Source: Welwitschia mirabilis (Eukaryota; Gnetophyta; Gnetopsida; Welwitschiales). Taken from it: a stretch of DNA of 49,285 nucleotides. The stretch's first letter is position 1. Every line of letters starts with the position of its first letter. Positions 1 to 10,918 of the stretch are shown here, piece by piece. The position numbers were made by a program, and so were the translations under genes. Under the pieces are notes generated by a model, which was given only the letters and a program-made list of their open reading frames with translations, was not told the origin of the DNA and searched no databases. The stretch is taken from assembly GCA_051453625.1 (NCBI GenBank), contig JBOZIK010000001.1, forward strand, positions 280,504,441 through 280,553,725, written 5' to 3'.

Positions 1-76
1 ACTAAGAAAGAATGATAACTATGTTTCTAACTTAGTTTTAAATCCAAGTCATTATACTACAAAGTTAATCAGACTA
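1..76 (+). repeat. Probable last bases of element A 5' LTR
   Basis: This is inferred only from its position directly upstream of the primer-binding site at 77-94. I could not align it convincingly to the end of the 3' LTR at 6219, so it may include a few bases of decayed or unrelated sequence. Confidence 0.35.
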
Positions 77-94
77 TGGTATCATTGCTAAGGA
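77..94 (+). other. Primer-binding site of element A (tRNA-Asp type, decayed)
   Basis: The sequence tggtatcattgctaagga aligns without gaps to the Athila-type primer site TGGCGCCGTTGCCGGGGA. Every mismatch is a C-to-T or G-to-A transition. The bases just after it (taatggcatggtag) also match those after the element C primer site. This marks the start of the internal region. Confidence 0.72.
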
Positions 95-689
95 TAATGG
101 CATGGTAGTAGCTTAGAGAAGTGTCTTTTTTTTTTTTTTTTTTTTTTTTGCAAGTTTTTTTTTTCTTAGTTTTTATGTTTTTAGTTTTTATAGCATAATA
201 ATATTTCATCTCCACTGTCATCCTCCATGACACATAGGATGACAGTTGTTACCTTTACTTTTTGTAATTTGTTCTTTCTATTTTTATAATTTTTTTTCCT
301 ATGATCATTTCATTATTCATCCCCATGATGATTTAAACAATAGCCATTATGCATCTTTTAAGTATTAAGAATCCAAATAAATTTGATAAAAAGATGAAAC
401 ATCAAAAAGAGAAGAACTTGATCTTCACTATTTACTTTTCTTCCTTATCATTTTGATTAGATTATCTTGTTCCATCCTTATTAATTGCTTCAATTAATAG
501 TGATAAAAGATAACTTAAAGAAATTATTTCTAAAATAAGAAGAAACTTGAGAAATTCTAAGGATAATGGTAAGAAAACACTTTGAAAAATTTTTATAGAA
601 AGAGAAAGGACAATAAAAAGTGATGTTAAGAGTAGGAATTGAGCCCATTTCTTTTTTTAACCTTCTTATTTTTCCCCTTCTTCTTTTTA
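95..689 (+). other. Leader of element A, T-rich, no gene seen
   Basis: The stretch holds a run of 24 T (126-149) followed by a pyrimidine-rich segment like the leader of element C. Short open frames here have no recognisable content. In element B the corresponding distance holds gag and protease, which are missing here. Confidence 0.5.
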
Positions 690-2290
690 GACTTCATATA
701 GAAATGATAATGAACATTCTCAACATTTTAGGAATTCAACCTCATTTAGAGAAATATCCTACAATCATTTTAGTCAATCCTATCATCTCCTATGAATTAC
801 CATGAAAAAGATCCATCTTCTGTAAACTACTATAAGGGAGAAAATGATTTAATGAAAGAAATGATTGACAAAATAAATAAGAGCCAAGAATATACTAATA
901 AGAACCTAGAAAATCTAGTCAATATCCTTCAATAAATACTCTTATAAAATCAAGATTCTTTTACAACATAACATCTTCAAACCTATTATTTTATATCTAA
1001 CCTTGAGGAAAATGAGAATAACTTATAAATAAATGATCATGATTCTTACTTTTAAATAGAGAATGAAATTTTAGATTCAACTTTAACATCCTACTCATTT
1101 GAAGATGAGAAAAGAGGAGATAACAATAAGTCAACTTAGTCTTTCAACAATAAGAATGAGGATGACCACTCATTAGATATTGATATTAAGATATTAAATT
1201 ATATCCCTATCATTAATTTTTTACTAAGTAATCTAGATGAGGAATCCATTCATGAAGAATCTAAAAACATTTTAATCTATGATGAAGGTAATGCTTACAT
1301 TTCTCTTGATGACCTTTTTGATGAATCCAATAATTTAGAAAATAAAAGTAACATTTAATAAGAGAAGGAATATAACGTTAAAAACAATAATAAGGAAAGT
1401 AAATAAATAATTCAACAAAATAATGATGAAGACAATGATGAAGAAAATGAACATAAGGAAGGATCCATAGAGATTAATTCAAACTTTATAGAGGATAAAC
1501 TTGTTCATTCTAATGCATCAAACTAACTTGAAAATTCTATCCATGTTTATCCATCTTTTCCACTTTCACTTTCATGTATATCTCCACATCACATACTTCC
1601 TTTTACTTTCACTTCCACATCATCCTATGATCTTGATAATGATAGAATTTCTTCATCTTTTCTATTTGAAGATTCATGTCATTTTCAAAACTGCATTTCT
1701 TTCCTTGACTTTCATGAAATTCATAACTTTGAAGAGTCTATTCCTCCTATCTTTGAATCTATTCCTTTCAATAATCCATGTGATATTCAAAGTAACATCC
1801 TTTCATTTTATATTAAATCCACTTTATCTTGTGTTTTTAATGCTTATTCATTTTAAAAGTGTGACTTGGAATATTTTGAAATTTTTAATTGGGGTAAACC
1901 TTATCTTATTGATGATAATTCATGCTTAGAGTTAAATCTTAAGGAGCTTCTTAATCTTATTAACATTCTAAAAAATCCTTAAACACTTCTTGGATTAATT
2001 CTTTGAGTAGTGCCTTGAATGAATTATGTAATGATACTCATGATTTACAATGCTTTAATAAGAGATTATTTGTCAATGAAATTTATCATTTCTCTATATC
2101 TTATTTGAATTCTAAAATTTGTGCTATCAGAGTTTTATATTTCTACTCTTTCTTCCTTTAATTAATTTTACTTCAAAATTATTGTATACCTTTTATGTTT
2201 TATCAATTGATTTCTATTTCGTTTGACCCCTCTTTTTCTAAAAAGGACATTACTCAAGTGCATCTTTTACATAACTAATTAAACCTCTTA
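690..2290 (+). pseudogene. Decayed ORF of unknown function shared by elements A and B (copy A)
   Basis: I do not recognise this protein. The frame with first codon base at positions divisible by 3 is open with few stops from about 783 to 1981; a frameshift near 780 links it to about 700. It starts with an Asn/Ser-rich part and a likely coiled coil (NDLMKEMIDKINKSQEYTNK). Next comes an acidic segment (NEDDHSLDIDIKILNY, then DDLFDESNNLENK), then a Ser/Phe-rich part. A well-kept segment follows (CDLEYFEIFNWGKPYL, then CLELNLKELLNLI, about 1857-1965). After another break the frame continues with CFNKRLFVNEIYHFSISYL near 2050-2110 and a hydrophobic stretch. Matching segments occur in the same order at 12980-14350. 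An open stretch at 1501-1929 in another frame is a shadow. An env-like role is possible from its place downstream of protease in element B, but this is only inference. Confidence 0.55.
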
Positions 2291-2861
2291 ATGGTTAGGT
2301 TTTTATCTTTTAGAGAAAGTATATTTTAAAATGGATTAATAGAAATCTCCAATGTAAACACTTAGGAAATTTAGAATTTAATAAAAAAAGTTTAAAAATC
2401 ATTGAGATACCTATCGATTTAACCTTAAATATGATAGAACACTTGTCTTGAATTTTCCTTCTTCCATTTTCTAAATTCTTCCTTAGCCAAGTCTTTTAGT
2501 GAATGTAATGCTATCATTTGAACATCTTTAACTTGACTAATGTTTTACTTTATGAAGTAATCATAACTAGTAAATCTTTTATTTAGGCATTCTAAAATGA
2601 TAAAATTATATTCAGCTAATCTTAAGACATTCATACATCTATGCATTTAATTTTGAAGGAAGATTTCTTGGTTTATTTTATTCTATATTAATGATATGAG
2701 TCTTTAGTTGTTTGGGTGTTTTTCCTTATTTCTCATTCATTACTTTACCTTATCCTTAAGCATACTTGATTATGTGGAATTTATTCCTTTTCATTTATAG
2801 GAGTGGGGTAAGAAGGAAGAGGGAAAAATTAGAAAAAAGGAGAAAGAAAAAAAAAAAATAC

Positions 2862-2981
2862 TGATGATGATCATTCATATCTAGGCTAAAAACATAATCG
2901 CCATTAGAAAAAAAAGAAAAAGAAAAAAAAATATATATTGATGATGATCGTTCATATCTAGGCTAAAAACATAATCGCCAT
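2862..2981 (+). repeat. Tandem duplication with a 77 bp period, purine-rich
   Basis: A unit beginning tgatgatgatcattcatat is repeated exactly 77 bp downstream, with the shared stretch ending at ccat (2904 and 2981). The linker is A/G-rich (about 2904-2930). Only element A shows it; the corresponding place in element B has one purine-rich run (about 14787-14811). Confidence 0.85.
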
Positions 2982-3125
2982 GATGTCCTACCGGAAGTGC
3001 ACTAGGGCAAATTTTCCTAAGAGAGGCCTTTGGTAGCATGATATGATAGCTATGGGAACTCCACTAGGGGGTTAGTTGACCATGTTGTATGGGTTCTTAC
3101 TCTCCTGATAGGGGTTATACACCCC
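2978..3125 (+). other. Block conserved between elements A and B (copy A)
   Basis: The block starts ccatgatgtcctaccggaag and ends near acacccctcatcatgg. It matches 14836-15000 far better than the surrounding DNA does, sharing agggcaaattt, gcctttggt, gatagctatg or similar, gggttagtt and ttcttactctc. No frame is open across it in both copies, so it looks non-coding. Its role is unknown. Confidence 0.7.
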
Positions 3126-4879
3126 TCATCATGGAAAAATAATTTTCACTTAAAGGCTATGGGATTAATAATTTCCCTAATGTTATCAGAGACATTATTG
3201 ATTTTCTAGACTTATTGTACATACAATACTTTCACATGATTGTTTTACATTTTTGGATTTTGGTATTGTTTTAAGTGTGAACAGGTAAGCCCATTTCTAT
3301 GTATCTTTTAATCATATCATCCATTGATTGACAACATTCGATATACTTGACATCCTCATAATCATTACCCATTTGATTGGTACTTTCTGAAGTTTTTAAC
3401 ATTATGTCATACACCATTAATCAGGTGATTTTATGATTTCTACCTAAGAAATTTTCTAGGTTAAAATTTTAGATAGGTAAATAATATTCTTCATGTTCCT
3501 AGTTTGTCTTTTTCATTATATCTTCCTTAGTTGTTTTATTTGGAATTTTCAAAATAATTTCTATGTCTTTTTCTACACAATAATTGGGACTTGATCATTT
3601 AGTAGTTTTGTACTTGTCTTTTTATTTTCACTCATATTTTTTATCCATAAGGATTATTTTTCTTTTAGTACTTTAATTAATGCATTCCTTTTACTTTGAT
3701 TGATGCACTTCTTTCATTCTGTATTGATGTTTTTTCCATGTCTTTAATTTTGCATTTGCATACATCCACTTATAGAATCTTGAATGTTTATTGAGTTTGA
3801 AGTACATTTGAGAATTTTCTTTAGCATTAATTCTATTTCTTTAATGCCTTACCATGGCATAATCCTTTTTGGTTACCTTAAGCTTTTCCTATTTTTAACT
3901 CTTTTACCATGATTTTCTAGATGATGATTTCTAGCTTTGACCCATCTTTTAAAATTTATGATGACTTTTTGAGGTTTCAATATTGATATCCTTGATTATT
4001 TAATTCTACTTTAACTTCACTATTTTTTCATATGCTTCTTTTTTCTAAGTATTATTTCACATCTATCATCCCCGTAACTAGGTGGATGATACAACTCCTT
4101 TTAACCTATTACAATATGAGATGTATTGATTTTTAAAATAGATTTTTGAGAAATATTTGAGATGCTTAAGAAAAAATTTCAATTATGAGGATCATTTTGA
4201 GTTTTCATGATACATATATATGATGCGATGGTCCATTTATGATTTTATATTATTTGACAATATGCATTATGAATGTTATTTAGAAGGCCACAATATAAGA
4301 CATTCTTGCAGGTGTGATCTAGGATAATCCAGAAACCATTACTAAGAAAAGTAATATTATGATTTTTTTTTGAATTTTCCTTTATATATTGTAGTTAAAA
4401 CTCACTAATGGATTTGTATACATCATTTTGAGTTATCACTGCTTAATTTATACACATCATTCTAAGTAATACTATCCTTGATTATGCATACAAATTATCA
4501 TTTTTTAAAGCTATAATTATTACATCTTGTGACAATTATTGGGTATGACATTTAATATTTATATTATGATGTGTTAAATGTTTTAAGTAGGGGGCTAACA
4601 AAGATGTCAGTACTTGTATTTTTTTGATGATCATGTTTGTAGACATCTGACTTTCATTCTGATTTTACAAGAGCTATCATCCCCGTTATCATCTAGATGA
4701 TAGATAAGATGACATATATATTATGCATCCTACAAATGCATTATGTTAATTAAATGGTTTTTGATGTTTATTCCTATATAATAAATATTTTTAAACTCAA
4801 TTTACCTTTTTCCTAGTTATTAATTATCTTGGTCAAATTGGCTTGCAATATTATTGCTCTCTTACTTTATCAAGGACTA
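3126..4879 (+). other. 3' untranslated part of element A, no gene seen
   Basis: AT-rich sequence with frequent stops in all frames. No protein motif or RNA gene was recognised. By position it is the 3' untranslated region between the shared ORF and the polypurine tract. Confidence 0.5.
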
Positions 4880-4900
4880 AAAAGGCTAAGTAGAGGGCTA
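4880..4900 (+). other. Polypurine tract of element A
   Basis: The purine-rich stretch aaaaggctaagtagagggct lies directly before the TGTTGTGATG that starts the 3' LTR, as expected for the plus-strand primer of an LTR retrotransposon. It is interrupted by several pyrimidines, consistent with age. Confidence 0.6.
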
Positions 4901-6219
4901 TGTTGTGATGCTAATTTGTAGGATTTTGATGGGGTATTTTGAGTACTTTTACAAGAAATTTATATAGGTTTATATGAAATTCTGATAATTTTGAAGAATC
5001 AATGAAATAATCACAGAAACATGCAATTCTTAGCATATTTGTGGGAATTTCAAGCATATTCTGATACTCAGTGTTTCAGAGGAAGATTAATAATAAGGAA
5101 GGCAGATTTATTTTAATAGGAAAGATAAAGAAGATTTTCATCCCCACTATTATCCCCACAACAAATAGGATGATATCACTTTAGTAGTTAATTGTGACAT
5201 TGAGGTGGACTAGAGCTAGAAGTCAATGAACCTCCTTTTCTAAGGAAGTGTAGTCCTCAATGTTGTCTTATGACAAGTAGGATAAAAACACATTTGGAAT
5301 CAACTACAGGGCTGATTATGAAGCTAGAAGCTAATGACTCATCTACTATTATGAGGCATCATTCTCAGTGTCATTCCCATGATAGTCAGAATGACAACTA
5401 TTTTGTATAAATGAAATTACATTATCTTGTAATGAAATTATGCACCTCATCTTGTTTCTAGGATGTCTTCTCTAACTTCTAGGGTTACAACTCTAGAACC
5501 TTTAATGTAAAACTATAAATACCTCCCTTGTCCTCACTCCTGATTAATCATTTATATTTGATATTCTTGTGATAGAATATTGAAGAATAAGAAGTCCATC
5601 CATTAGCTACAAAGAGAATATTTCCTTGGTGTTGGACTGAGTATCCTCCATTGAGGTGTTACTACTTTGTTTATAAGTAGATACTAATTCATGATTAATA
5701 TAAGAACTATTTTCACTTCTATTGTGTGAACCTCCCTTATGGTTTAAGTTGATTATGATTTGGTGATAGCTTCATAGTTTATCTAGATCATAAAGGAAAC
5801 CTTTATTAATGTTGACATTATTAGTTTAGGTTTGCATTCATTTCATATTTCCATAATTGCATATTCTATTTGAGGTATCTTATAGCTTATGTTAGTTAGG
5901 GTTAAGTGATAGTTTCCTTAATTGATCTAAGCTATAAGGACTAATCTTGGTAACAGGAATATTGATAGCCAAATAGATTCATCATTTATTGCATTTGTAT
6001 TTCATCATTATTCATCTTGCATTACATTTGTATTGTTATTTATTTTAATATACCAAAGGAAAAATACTAAAAGTACTTTGTTGAAATCAATGCTTTAACT
6101 TCTAGCCTAGTGCCTTCAATGGATTATAACATTCTGGTTAACTTCCATCTATACTAGTGTGTGTTTTTTTTCAAGTACTATGATTTACAAGTTTTGTCTA
6201 AGGACTTAAAGATTGCACA
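4901..6219 (+). repeat. 3' LTR of element A
   Basis: Begins tgttgtgatgc after a polypurine tract and ends near ttgcaca, giving about 1.3 kb. Its start resembles the starts of the element B LTRs (tgttgtgaag), and its length is nearly the same. A TATA-like box lies in the middle. The right limit is set by the point where a Ty1/copia RT reading frame resumes, and is uncertain by a few bases. Confidence 0.7.
5514..5521 (+). promoter_or_regulatory. TATA-like box in LTR A
   Basis: tataaata followed by cctccc, about 613 bp into the LTR. This is a plausible retrotransposon core promoter by sequence and position only. Confidence 0.45.
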
Positions 6220-7190
6220 AATTTACATTACAATATATAAATATAAATTCAGTAAGAAAATATATCTCATTGTAGTTATAAATGATATTTTAATAACTAA
6301 GACTTAGGAAAAAAATACTATAAATGTATAGAAATATTTGGCCAAAAACTTTTATATCATTGATCTTAAATTCATGAGATTTGATTTAGGTATAAAGTTA
6401 CTTGAAGAAAACTAAAGGAATTTATCATATTGTATTAAGTACATTCATGATATGTTCAAGAAGTTTAGGATGAATGATGTAAAAATAGTTATAACTCTAA
6501 TTGAGAAAATTGTAAATAAATTATAGATGAAAACTTTCTAGATGAGAATGAAAATCATTATCATAAATTAGAAGGAAACTCTCATATATATATCATTAAT
6601 ACTTAATCTAACATATCATATGTAGTTAAAATATTAAAAACATACATGACCAAGCCTAAGAAAAGCTAATATTACTCAATGGGATGGGTTTGAAAGTATT
6701 TAAATAAGACACAAAACCTTGGTTTATAGTAAAAAAAAAAAAATTCAAACTTGAATCATTTTAATATTTAGACTATTTTTAATGTCAAGATAATAGATAT
6801 TAATAATAAGTTATCTATCATTTTTAGAATATTTTTACATCTAATTGAGATCTAAGTGGCAAGAATAGTCATTAATTATTTACTAATAATAGAACATATA
6901 GCTACTTTAAAATTAATCAAAAGTCTAACGAATGAAAAATTCATTTAAAACTTTAAACCTTCCTTAAGAAAGATCCATGAAATCATATTTAAATGATGAA
7001 TTTACTATCCATATGATAAAGAATCCAATGTACCATAAGTGCATAAAAAAATTCAAATAAATATTAATATGACATGCAAAATTATTTAGATTGGAATGTT
7101 TGAAATGTAGCATGTTCCAACTTAAGAGGAATTCTTAAATATTCTTAAAACCTGTATTAGATAAGTGAAACTAAAATAGTCTAGAGATCA
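6219..7190 (+). pseudogene. Ty1/copia pol remnant: C-terminal reverse transcriptase and RNase H
   Basis: Reading with stops and frameshifts gives the RT core IYLIVVINDILIT, where the YVDD catalytic box of copia RT has become VIND. It continues with KYLAKNFYIIDLKFMRFDLG (family pattern: K-x-YL-x3-F-x-I-x-DLG-x-x-x-x-x-LG). A shifted frame at about 6559-6730 reads YHKLEGNSHIYIINT, SNISYVV and KYLNKTQNLGL, the familiar end of copia RT. RNase H follows with IHMIKNPMYHKCIKKF (about 7007-7054), in which the expected Arg-Thr-Lys-His is lost. The fragment starts in mid-RT exactly where LTR A ends, so the N-terminal half should lie left of element A. Non-functional. Confidence 0.75.
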
Positions 7191-8289
7191 ATTAAATTTG
7201 ATCAACAAATCGTCTTAAATAATTTTCTTATACATGATTATCTATCTAACAATTAAGGCTATTTGAGTCACTTAATGCATAAGTTTTTTATTTTTCTTAA
7301 GGGTAAGGTTTTCTTAGAAAGTAGAAGAGAGGATGTATATGTATTCACATGTGCATGTACATAAATATGTATGTTTATATGCATCTTAAAATCTATGATG
7401 TTTACTAGGACATTTTAAGCTTAGAAGGAGATTAAGAACCTTCTAATCTATTGTAATTATATAATGTTACATTATAAACATGTGTGATAACAGATGTCAG
7501 ATTAATGAAATGTTTATGAAAATAAAAATAACAATGTAAATGTGTTAATATTTAAACATAATGTATTGGTACATCTATTTAGGTATATAAATATAAAATG
7601 TACTAGTTATAAATCATTTATTATGGAGTATTAAATCATACTTCTTACAACAAATGTATTTCTATTAATTAACAAAGTTTTTTTACTTTTATTTTAATAA
7701 TTATATTTCTCTTTTCATTAATTATGTTAAATAATATTACCTCTAACTAATAACTTTCTCTTTTTGACATCAAGACAACTTTTGCTACTCTACTTTTTAG
7801 TTTTAAATTAACATATAGGAGTTGGTAACTAACTCCTTGAGATATTAGAAATATTAATTTATTTATATGTTTGTGTAAATACTTGATACTTACTAAATAA
7901 TGCATCTAACATGATGTATTAAAGGTATTAATCATTCAAATTACATCATTATTCTTGTAACTACATTTTAATGGATATTACTCTTTTGACTAAGTAAAAA
8001 GTTATCTTATCATTCTTATATATAGGGTATAAATTTTTACACATATAGACTTTATTAGAAATAATTTTAACAATGAACATATCTTTTAATGTAATATAAA
8101 AACTCCTAGTAGAACTTTCTAGGTTGATTATATGTAGGATATCATCTTCAAGACTTGTAATGATAGATATGTGTCTTATGAGTTCTTATATTTCATTTCA
8201 AGATGGAACTTTAGCTCCTAATATGTAGTTTTATTAACTTCATACTAATGGTATGTTTTTCCTTCATAATCATAAGATATCTTAAAATG
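7191..8289. other. Unassigned AT-rich DNA, probably decayed retrotransposon flank
   Basis: After the copia pol remnant there is a purine-rich run (about 7318-7335) that could be its polypurine tract, but no matching second LTR is visible. No coding motif was recognised on either strand. The right part could hold decayed sequence downstream of the antisense gypsy RNase H. Confidence 0.3.
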
Positions 8290-8960
8290 GACTACTTATT
8301 CAAAACTATAGTTTTTATACTTACAAGATAATATTCAAATTACTTTAAATCATATAATTTGGTTAAATATTTAATAAGACTTTATTTGCATAATAAATTA
8401 CATAAGCTGATTCATCTCTTATTTAATCTTAGGTGGAACCTCCAAAATTATCATTAACATAACAAAGAAGTTTAAATTGGAGTACTCAATCAAGAGCTTG
8501 TAAACTAGATTAAAACTAAGAAGACATTTCATAGTCTAAAATCTATCCTAACATTTAGAACTTCATTTAAAAGGTGCATATTTAATAATAAGATTAAACA
8601 AAGGCTAAAATATTTTTAATAATCCTAGATAAATGTACGATAATAGCCAATATATCCAATAAAATATCTAACAACCTTAACATGTTTGACAATAATGAGA
8701 TGAGTGATAAGTTGGATTTGAATTATGTTCATTTATTCTGATTTTTAGCTATCATATGTCTAAGTATAATAACCTCTATAATAAATGAAGTTACATGTCT
8801 TTTAATTAATAATAAGATGTCTCTATTCAAAACATGTAATAGAAATATGATGATGACTCAGATTAGATTTAAACATTTCTTTTAAAAAGAAATTTTATGA
8901 AAAAATCTAATAAATTTATCAATTACAATAGTGAAAATATTTATCACGTACAATTGGAAA
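8290..8960 (-). pseudogene. Ty3/gypsy (Athila-like) reverse transcriptase / RNase H remnant, antisense
   Basis: Minus-strand reading from about 8940 to 8300 gives, in order, DKFIRFF (start of the F-x-DD box region, aspartates lost) and EVIILRHMIAKN (family EG-x-x-LGH-x-IS). Next come HVKVVRYFIGYIGYYRTFI (family V-x-x-x-R-x-FLGHAGFYRRFI) and, after frameshifts, AYVIYYANKVLLN (RNase H: VIYYAS-x-TLN). The order and spacing match gypsy RT into RNase H. The GH/GY before the paired aromatic residues points to the Athila/Tat side rather than chromoviruses, but decay makes that tentative. The upstream half of RT is cut off at element B, which starts at 9011. Confidence 0.62.
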
Positions 8961-9010
8961 GTAGTAAGGGAATTATGAAAACTAAATATTATACACTTAA
9001 TATAAATGTA

Positions 9011-10315
9011 TGTTCTAAAGCTAAATTATTCATTAGTTAACATTGCTTATGGAGTATGTTTTAGGCTCATTTAGTATGTTTTTAAAGCAATAATAAAAAA
9101 AGCTAATTCACGATCATGAATAATAAAAAGGGCATACTTTCCAACATTTATAATTCTTTCTAGATGATTTTTTGAGCATGTTCCATTTGTGATCCCATTG
9201 GTAGATCTCTAATAGAAGATTGATAAGATGATGATAAAGTTTAATAGCACAATGAACTCTCAAGAAGATACCATTGCATTGATTTCTAAAGTCAATACAA
9301 TCATCAAGAATTTCTTATATATTTTTTTAATGGATTAGATCTATAAACTTAATTTTGTGAATAAATTAGGATTATTTGAAGGTCAAACAATGGATTTTAA
9401 AGCATCATCCACTCTGTGGTCATTTAGAAAAAGGTAGAACATCACCACATTCTAATCAGATTTGAAGAGGCTAATGTATTAGAGAATTAATGGACCATTA
9501 GATATGGATAGTTAGGTAAGTGAATAATGGTTTATAACTAATAAATAATGATTTATAACTAATTTTGATAACTGATTATCTATGATCAAGAAATAATCAT
9601 TTAATCTTTTACTAAATTTATATTATAAGAACCCTCCTAGTTACAATAGTGTAATGGTTGTAACTGTCCACTTACCACTTGTCCAAACCTATAAAAACTC
9701 CATTATAGATTTCATTTATTCTTCTTCACATCAAGGTAGCTTATTAAATTAGAGCATTTAAGGAAATGAATCTATATGCTTATGAAATAAGTCCTCCTTA
9801 GTATTGAGTCATGTTTCCTATATTGAGGAATTACTATTTGTAAGTGGATGTATTTAAAGTATAAATTGGTAGTAAAATCAAGTGTTATTTTTCTCAAATT
9901 ATCTCTATCTATATTCGTTATATTTTATGTTAATGTCAACTTAAGACTATTCTAGATTGAATTTTATTATGGTATAGAGTGTAAGGACTAACTTTAGTGA
10001 TAAAAAAATAGTAAATTAGTTAATTAATTATGTCTAGTTCATTACATTTTCATTGCATTACATGATCACTTTCATTGTATTACATTTCATCTCATCATCC
10101 TCATTGCTAACTTTCTTCTTTAATTATTGAAAATACTAAAAATATTGATGTGCCTTTCTTTCTAAATGAATTAACCTTTTATAATTTATTTGTTTACTTT
10201 ATTACTTTATGATATTTGGGTTACAATCTATACTAATATGTGTTATGTGCTAAGATTACAAGTTTACTTGATAAGTGAATAAATATTTCATTGATGCACA
10301 CCTAAGAGATGAACA
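9011..10315 (+). repeat. 5' LTR of element B
   Basis: Starts tgttctaaag, aligned to tgttgtgaag of the 3' LTR, and ends gatgaaca just before the primer site. Shared landmarks include cccattggtagatctctaat, catttaatggaccattagatatg-like sequence, ccaaacctat followed by an A-rich run, and aatcaagtgt. Length is 1305 bp. Confidence 0.82.
9690..9697 (+). promoter_or_regulatory. TATA-like box in the 5' LTR of element B
   Basis: tataaaaa within cctataaaaactcc. The equivalent site in the 3' LTR (17248-17255) reads tatgaaaa, a decayed form, which supports the alignment and suggests this was the core promoter. Confidence 0.45.
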
Positions 10316-10318
10316 TTT

Positions 10319-10337
10319 TGGTGTTTTTGCTAGGGGA
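10319..10337 (+). other. Primer-binding site of element B (tRNA-Asp type, decayed)
   Basis: tggtgtttttgctagggga compares with TGGCGCCGTTGCCGGGGA, with mainly C-to-T changes and one extra G. It lies three bases after the LTR end, as expected. Confidence 0.72.
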
Positions 10338-10918
10338 ACAATCAAGATTAGAATGTTGATTCTCATTACACAAGAACGTAACTTGCTTTCAAGATTATTT
10401 ACTTGTGAAGTATTGTATATATAGTTTTCCTTTCTTTTTCTTGCATTTCAATTTTTATTTTAACTTTATTGTTGGCTTACTTTTGGTATAAACTTGGGGT
10501 TTTACACTTTTATAATAAATTTGACCTAGATTTTTCTCTTTCTTCTATCTGAGTGAGTGTTACATCCATTATTGGTACAACTTCCTAGATGTGAAGAATT
10601 TTGTTTAACATTTTGTAATCATGTATGATGATGCTATAACACTATAGAGAATTTTTTTATTTAGAGAAACTATTATAGAAGATTTTTTTGATTTCCCTTC
10701 AAGAACTTGAGGTAAATTTTTTCAAGAGTAGAGAAAGAAAATATTTTTTCTTTTATTTATGATAATTATTAAAGTATTTCTTCAAGTATTTCTTACTTAG
10801 TTACTTCTCACCCTAACTCTTTATTAAACACCACTTTTGACAGTCCTTCAAAGAATATTTCATCTTATTCAAACATGGATTTAAGTTCTAATATTCATCC
10901 AAATCCCATAATATCATT
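10338..10918 (+). other. Leader of element B
   Basis: AT-rich sequence between primer site and gag with no protein motif. Its pyrimidine richness is less marked than in elements A and C. Confidence 0.45.

Larger units (their letters stand above)
1..6219 (+). mobile_element. Element A: decayed Athila-like Ty3/gypsy LTR retrotransposon, 5' LTR mostly outside the window
   Basis: In order the sequence shows a primer-binding site (77-94), a leader with a T24 run, a decayed ORF (about 690-2290), a block conserved with element B (2978-3125), a long untranslated stretch, a purine-rich tract and a 3' LTR (4901-6219). No gag, protease, RT, RNase H or integrase similarity was found between the primer site and the 3' LTR, so this copy is non-autonomous. 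The primer site matches the tRNA-Asp type used by Athila/Calypso elements. The right end abuts a Ty1/copia RT remnant in a way that suggests insertion into it. The left LTR is essentially off the window, so no LTR comparison or target-site check is possible. Confidence 0.7.

Noticed and set aside
1501-1929. 142-codon open stretch, plus strand
   Set aside because: It overlaps the decayed ORF in another frame; the frame starting two bases later gives segments matched in element B, so this one is a shadow.
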